Positions 4,979-7,382 of a stretch of 7,382 nt of DNA are shown one piece after another. Below the pieces are notes generated by a model. That model was not told the DNA's origin and did no database searches. It saw nothing but the letters and a program-made list of their open reading frames with translations. The position numbers were made by a program, and so were the translations under genes. The stretch comes from Spirochaetia bacterium (GTDB taxonomy: Bacteria; Spirochaetota; Spirochaetia; Treponematales; Breznakiellaceae). Within the stretch, counting starts at the first letter, position 1. Every line of letters begins with the position of its first letter. The stretch covers positions 1 through 7,382 of the forward strand of contig BNUY01000145.1 of NCBI GenBank assembly GCA_025997715.1, written 5' to 3'.

Positions 4979-5004
4979 CATATATCTACAATTATGGATA
5001 TAAT
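4975..5004 (+). promoter_or_regulatory. Consensus sigma-70-type promoter of the plus-strand gene array
   Basis: TTGACA (4975-4980) and TATAAT (4999-5004) are both perfect consensus, with an 18-nt AT-rich spacer. Transcription should begin near 5011, with a short leader carrying AAAGGAG (5024-5030) before the ATG at 5040. This strong promoter probably drives the array running off the window end. Confidence 0.85.
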
Positions 5005-5039
5005 ATAGATAGTCATAGAGAACAAAGGAGAAAAGAACC

Positions 5040-5450
5040 ATGACCAACGAAATGAAAAGCAAAGCGATGACCCTGGGAAACAAGCTGGCCCCCCGCATGG
5101 ATGGGGACCGGAAAGCGGCCTTTGTGGAAGCCTGGGCCATCGTCAAGGCCCAGGGCCTCACCCTACCGGTCCGGGGCGTGTCCTTCGGGAACCGCCAGGA
5201 AGCCCTCCGGCGCCTGGCCCGGTATAACCCCGCCGATGTGCGGGCGTTCCTGGTACCGGAGCCGTCAAACCCGGTAGACCCTGCGGCGGTCGCGGTGATG
5301 GTAGGGGTTCAGAACGGTTCTGGGCTGTATCGCCTGGGGTACGTGCCCCGGACCATGGCGCCAGTAGTGACCGCCCTGGGTCGGCAGCTTCCCCGCCTTG
5401 CGGTAGTAGAGGGGACAAGCCGGGGGGCGCGGATCACCCTGGGTATCTAA
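5040..5450 (+). CDS. Stand-alone HIRAN-domain protein
   Basis: A 136-aa protein whose residues 44-135 fit a HIRAN domain: LPVRGVSFGNRQEAL (42-56), AFLVPEPSNPVDPAAVAVMV (69-88) and LYRLGYVPRTMAPVV (96-110). HIRAN domains, known from HLTF/Rad5-type helicases, bind single-stranded DNA ends; stand-alone bacterial versions are common in phages and mobile elements and are of unknown job. The N-terminus (1-40) is a basic/amphipathic helix with no signal. The start ATG at 5040 has AAAGGAG 10 nt upstream and lies just behind a consensus promoter, so it is the first gene of the array. Inferred role: DNA-end recognition during replication or repair of the element. Confidence 0.85.
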   Translation: MTNEMKSKAMTLGNKLAPRMDGDRKAAFVEAWAIVKAQGLTLPVRGVSFGNRQEALRRLARYNPADVRAFLVPEPSNPVDPAAVAVMVGVQNGSGLYRLGYVPRTMAPVVTALGRQLPRLAVVEGTSRGARITLGI

Positions 5451-5459
5451 GGGAATTAA

Positions 5460-5478
5460 GCCGGAGGATCTCCCCGGC
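5460..5478 (+). promoter_or_regulatory. Small hairpin next to the ribosome binding site of the Cys-rich gene
   Basis: GCCGG (5460-5464) and CCGGC (5474-5478) can form a 5-bp stem ending directly at the AAAGGA site (5479-5484). No T-tract follows, so it is not a terminator. An effect on translation of the next gene is possible but unproven. Confidence 0.25.
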
Positions 5479-5490
5479 AAAGGATAGGTT

Positions 5491-5841
5491 ATGGAGTGTG
5501 GAAGTTTTCGGAATTGTTCGGCCCCGATATGCCCCATGGTGGACAATCGGGCGGCATGGTTCCCCGGTGATCCGGTGTGCGTAATGCAACACCCGCCGGA
5601 ATGGGTAGAACGGCATAGGCGTATTGCCCGGAAGGTGAAGCCTGGCGTGGGGGTATTTACCCGCCGGATGTTGGAAAGGGATTGCCGGATCACTAAGGGC
5701 ATGAAGGGCATAGACCCGGAACGGCCCCTGAAGGACTGGCCAGCCATGGAGGAAAAATGGCTTGAAGCTCACCCGGAAATAACGCCGGAAGAACGGGAAG
5801 AAATGATTTCTCGATTGCCTAAAGGAAAGGGCTTTCTGTAA
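5491..5841 (+). CDS. Cys-rich phage-type hypothetical protein (116 aa)
   Basis: No characterised family is known to me, although MECGSFRNCSAPICPM with WFPGDPVC is a pattern I associate with small phage or island proteins. Cys3, Cys9, Cys14 and Cys30 (spacing 5, 4, 15) could bind a zinc ion. Next comes a basic helix, WVERHRRIARKVK (38-50), then GVFTRRMLERDCRITKGMKG (53-72), and an acidic C-terminal helix HPEITPEEREEMISRL (94-109). The ATG at 5491 has AAAGGA 6 nt upstream. It follows the HIRAN gene by 40 bp in the same direction and ends 10 bp before a large hairpin. Basic segments suggest nucleic-acid contact; this is inference. Confidence 0.75.
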   Translation: MECGSFRNCSAPICPMVDNRAAWFPGDPVCVMQHPPEWVERHRRIARKVKPGVGVFTRRMLERDCRITKGMKGIDPERPLKDWPAMEEKWLEAHPEITPEEREEMISRLPKGKGFL

Positions 5842-5851
5842 GGGCTTCCAG

Positions 5852-5929
5852 GATCGTCTGGGGCTTAGGGATACTTTCATACCCTTTGCCCCGGACGATC
5901 TCACAAACACGCTATAACGGGGCTTTTTT
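5852..5929 (+). terminator. Hairpin plus T6 element with alternative pairing (terminator or attenuator)
   Basis: GATCGTCTGGGGC (5852-5864) pairs with GCCCCGGACGATC (5888-5900) over 13 bp with one G-U. A UU/UU internal loop and an AGGG/CCCT inner stem lie inside. Further on, GGGGC (5919-5923) is followed by TTTTTT (5924-5929). The GCCCC at 5888-5892 can pair either with the upstream GGGGC or with the one before the T-run; a third option is GGGC-T6-GCCC alone. This is the layout of an attenuator, although a plain terminator is also possible. Confidence 0.6.
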
Positions 5930-5958
5930 GCCCTGCAGATAAAGAACAGGAGGGAAAC

Positions 5959-6066
5959 ATGAAGGGATGGATTTACAGATTAGCGGTAGCCATGAAGGAT
6001 GCCGGGGAGACGTACCGGCTGCCGGTGCTTATCCGCATGGGGCTTGCGCTTAAAGCGCGGCTATAA
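5959..6066 (+). CDS. 35-aa small basic protein, uncharacterised
   Basis: The sequence is MKGWIYRLAVAMKDAGETYR followed by LPVLIRMGLALKARL and stop. A near-ideal AGGAGG (5948-5953) stands 5 nt before the ATG, which makes translation very likely despite the size. It forms two short amphipathic helices joined at GETYRLP; the second is hydrophobic with basic residues. There is no signal peptide and no true membrane span. It lies directly behind the hairpin/T6 element and 13 bp before the next gene, so its expression would depend on read-through there. I recall small proteins of this style in phage early regions, but know no function. Confidence 0.65.
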   Translation: MKGWIYRLAVAMKDAGETYRLPVLIRMGLALKARL

Positions 6067-6079
6067 ACAAGGGGGAACT

Positions 6080-6253
6080 ATGAATATTCCGGAATACAAG
6101 ATAGCCCGCGCCGTTGAATTACTGCGGAGCCTGGATTACACCATCCAACAAGAAGATGATAGCCGCCATAAGCGGGGGATCATCGGGGAGGTCCTGGACA
6201 TCCTGGACCCGGTAAAGCCGGAGCGTGACGAATTGGAAGAGGTTGTTTTTTAA
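6080..6253 (+). CDS. 57-aa acidic helical protein, uncharacterised
   Basis: Start ATG at 6080 is preceded by GGGGG (6071-6075). The frame is open further upstream, but that part overlaps the 35-aa gene and has no better start. MNIPEYKIARAVELLRSLDY is followed by TIQQEDDSRHKRGIIGEVLD and an acidic tail (PERDELEEVVF). Two helices around a charged turn are expected. There is no membrane segment, cysteine or known motif. It belongs to the same run of small plus-strand genes, and its stop is followed by a 200-bp gap with repeats and a hairpin. Confidence 0.65.
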   Translation: MNIPEYKIARAVELLRSLDYTIQQEDDSRHKRGIIGEVLDILDPVKPERDELEEVVF

Positions 6254-6259
6254 CTAACG

Positions 6260-6415
6260 GGGGCTGTATGGCTCCCGGGAACCATGAGAGATGAGGAGGT
6301 GAACAGTCAAACAGAACCAAGGGGATATAGGGCCGGGGCTTGCTTGCCATACGACTCGACCTTGCCTTGTATCCCCTTTTTTGGAACCAGTCCGGGGCCG
6401 TATGGATCCCGGGAA
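6260..6415. repeat. Diverged direct repeats (6260-6281 and 6394-6415) bracketing a hairpin
   Basis: GGGGC-Y-GTATGG-M-TCCCGGGAA occurs twice with 20 of 22 matches, 134 bp apart, both in the gap between two small genes. Each contains an ATG that opens a short frame starting M-(A or D)-PGN. Between them lie a strong Shine-Dalgarno sequence without start codon (6294-6302) and the hairpin/T6 at 6319-6382. Confidence 0.65.
6319..6382 (+). terminator. Terminator-like hairpin with T6 in the small-gene array
   Basis: AAGGGGATA (6319-6327) pairs perfectly with TATCCCCTT (6370-6378), and the T-run is TTTTTT (6377-6382). The loop is long (42 nt), weaker than a classic terminator, and might fold further or be a site for regulated termination. 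It lies between the 57-aa and 107-aa genes. Confidence 0.5.
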
Positions 6416-6453
6416 TACATACCCACCGGGGGGAACCCGGAAAAGGATTTTAT

Positions 6454-6777
6454 ATGCACATTATCAAATCTGAAAGCCCGGATTATTTCACCGGATCATG
6501 GGATGAATATTACATCCTGGAAGCAGCAAGAGATCGCCTGTTCTTCCTTGCCGATATGGTCAAAGCCCTGGACGGTGACAGCCACTTTGAACCCACCATC
6601 CCGGTACTGGCAGATATGCTTTACCATATGGGGATCGCCGTTAAGAAAATGCTTGAGGGGGAAGAACTAAGAGGGGACACCGGAAGCGGCATACATGAAG
6701 CCGTCATTGAAGCAATGGACACCACCCGGCAACCTCCCCAGGAAGCCGCCGACCCGGTATCTGCGGGGGGTGCGTAA
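6454..6777 (+). CDS. 107-aa helical protein, uncharacterised
   Basis: ATG at 6454 is chosen because AAAAGGA (6441-6446) stands about 7 nt upstream; the open frame extends further back, but that stretch is the repeat/hairpin region. The sequence starts MHIIKSESPDYFTGSWDEYY, followed by ILEAARDRLFFLADMVKALD, a EPTIPVLADMLYHMGIAVKK helix, and a Gly/Thr/Pro-rich tail ending SAGGA. It is soluble and mostly alpha-helical by composition. Its stop overlaps the next start (TAATG), so the two are coupled. Part of it (about 20-70) resembles the next protein in pattern, which may mean an old duplication. No function is recognised. Confidence 0.7.
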   Translation: MHIIKSESPDYFTGSWDEYYILEAARDRLFFLADMVKALDGDSHFEPTIPVLADMLYHMGIAVKKMLEGEELRGDTGSGIHEAVIEAMDTTRQPPQEAADPVSAGGA

Positions 6778-7076
6778 TGTTGAAACTTGCCTTTTTGACA
6801 GAGGAAGAAAACACGGCGCGGGAAAATGTCCGGAAAGCCTACACGGATTCAGGGGTCAATGAATTGTCCATCATGGCCACAGGTGCAAAAGATCTGATAG
6901 AAATTATGGCCCGGTATACTTGCCATGAGGAAGATCTAAGCCCTTGTATATCGGTGTTCAATATCCTTGAAGTACTCATTGCCCCCGTTGCCGATTTTCT
7001 CTATGAAGGCGCTATCAAAGTACACGCCGATGTAGGTGACAAAGATGTAGGGGAGGATGCAAGCGATGAAGCGTGA
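6777..7076 (+). CDS. 99-aa helical protein, uncharacterised, coupled to the gene before
   Basis: Starts in the TAATG overlap with the preceding gene, with a G-run (6765-6770) as likely ribosome binding site. The N-terminus MLKLAFLTEEENTARENVRK is followed by ELSIMATGAKDLIEIMARYT, CHEEDLSPCISVFNILEVLI and a hydrophobic helix APVADFLYEGAI. The tail (DVGDKDVGEDASDEA) is strongly acidic. Two Cys at about 49 and 57 do not form an obvious site. A D-x-L...P-x-I-x-V...L...L-x-EG pattern is shared with the 107-aa protein. The gene overlaps the next one by 11 bp. It is probably a small accessory protein of the element; function unknown. Confidence 0.72.
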   Translation: MLKLAFLTEEENTARENVRKAYTDSGVNELSIMATGAKDLIEIMARYTCHEEDLSPCISVFNILEVLIAPVADFLYEGAIKVHADVGDKDVGEDASDEA

Positions 7077-7382
7077 AAATCAAATAGGCTGCCGGGTGTC
7101 CTTCCCCTCCAGCTTTTTCATGGAGCTTGAGGACTGCTGGAAGCATGAGGCGGGGGCACATCGGGCGCTTGCTTTTCAGGGGTTCCTTAACATGATGGTG
7201 GGTTTCGGCCTGGAAGCGTACAAGGCAAAGAACCTCCCCCAGGTGGAGGAAGCGCCCGCAGAGGAAGCCCCGGACCCTGCGGATGCGGACCTGTGGGACT
7301 TCCCCGCGGTGGGCAAAAAGGCCGGCGACAAAATGTCGTCAGTTGCCGACAAAATGTCGTCAGCGGGTCATGGTAAACCCGC
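7066..7382 (+). CDS. Uncharacterised protein, 5' part only, with tandem DKMSS repeats
   Basis: ATG at 7066 has GGGGAGG (7050-7056) 9 nt upstream and overlaps the previous gene by 11 bp. The frame stays open to the window edge (105 codons). MKRENQIGCRVSFPSSFFME, then a helix pair through ALAFQGFLNMMVGFGLEAYK, could be a ribbon-helix-helix-like DNA-binding segment (strand, then two helices), but this is only a pattern impression. An acidic, proline-rich linker follows (VEEAPAEEAPDPADAD), then WDFPAVGKK. At the end come two copies of DKMSS, encoded by exact 17-bp repeats that are each palindromic. What lies beyond is outside the window. Confidence 0.75.
   Translation, partial: MKRENQIGCRVSFPSSFFMELEDCWKHEAGAHRALAFQGFLNMMVGFGLEAYKAKNLPQVEEAPAEEAPDPADADLWDFPAVGKKAGDKMSSVADKMSSAGHGKP
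7326..7363. repeat. Two tandem palindromic 17-bp repeats within a coding region
   Basis: CGACAAAATGTCGTCAG occurs at 7326-7342 and 7347-7363, exact and 21 bp apart (seven codons). Each contains the palindrome CGACA-AAA-TGTCG. The array may go on beyond the window end. Confidence 0.8.

Noticed and set aside
5158..5910. Several minus-strand frames (86 to 160 codons) opposite the HIRAN and Cys-rich genes
   Set aside because: They lie antisense to better supported genes, are rich in Arg, Pro and His, and have no ribosome binding sites.
5999..6079. The longer version of the 57-aa gene starting at 5999
   Set aside because: The extra part lies over the 35-aa gene in another frame and has no ribosome binding site; the ATG at 6080 does have a G-rich one.

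Overview
The window looks like a chromosomal segment of a spirochaete, probably a Treponema. This is an impression only, from the lipoprotein type, the GC-rich genes with strong AGGAGG-type ribosome binding sites, and the style of the genes. The left ~3 kb is ordinary chromosome. The right ~4.4 kb, beginning directly behind a tRNA-Leu gene, has the character of an integrated phage-like or other mobile element.

Left part (1-3000). On the minus strand, a lipoprotein substrate-binding protein (550-1554) and the start of its ABC permease (1-510, cut by the window edge) form an operon of the COG2984/COG4120 (TrpXY-like) import family. A candidate promoter and a perfect inverted repeat lie in its leader. 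Divergently, a small unknown gene (1753-2115) runs head-on into the 3' end of a TatD-family metal-dependent hydrolase (2010-2873, minus) and overlaps it by 106 bp. A tRNA-Leu(UAA) gene with a good extended -10 promoter (2879-3000) closes this part.

Middle part (3001-3934). There is no convincing protein gene here, but much structure. Three 74-bp copies of a repeat are each built as (9-bp unit)x4, a CCCCTATAG-type centre, and a two-unit opposing arm. In the third copy both arms have changed together, so complementarity is kept. A 19-bp perfect palindrome, a 23-bp direct repeat pair and a minus-strand terminator also lie here.

Right part (3935-7382). A minus-strand operon encodes an XRE-type HTH protein, a PIN-domain (VapC-like) protein and a small antitoxin-like protein. 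It is divergent from a plus-strand array: a HIRAN-domain protein, a Cys-rich protein, a 35-aa protein, a 57-aa protein, two possibly paralogous small proteins and a partial last gene with tandem palindromes. The two transcription units share an AT-rich 145-bp control region. In it, 9-bp inverted half-sites overlap the -35 boxes of both directions, which suggests a single repressor switch. The plus-strand array contains two hairpin/T6 structures between genes (5852-5929, 6319-6382). The first has mutually exclusive pairings like an attenuator; the second sits between two diverged direct repeats. No integrase, capsid or replication gene is visible, so the type of element cannot be decided from this window.
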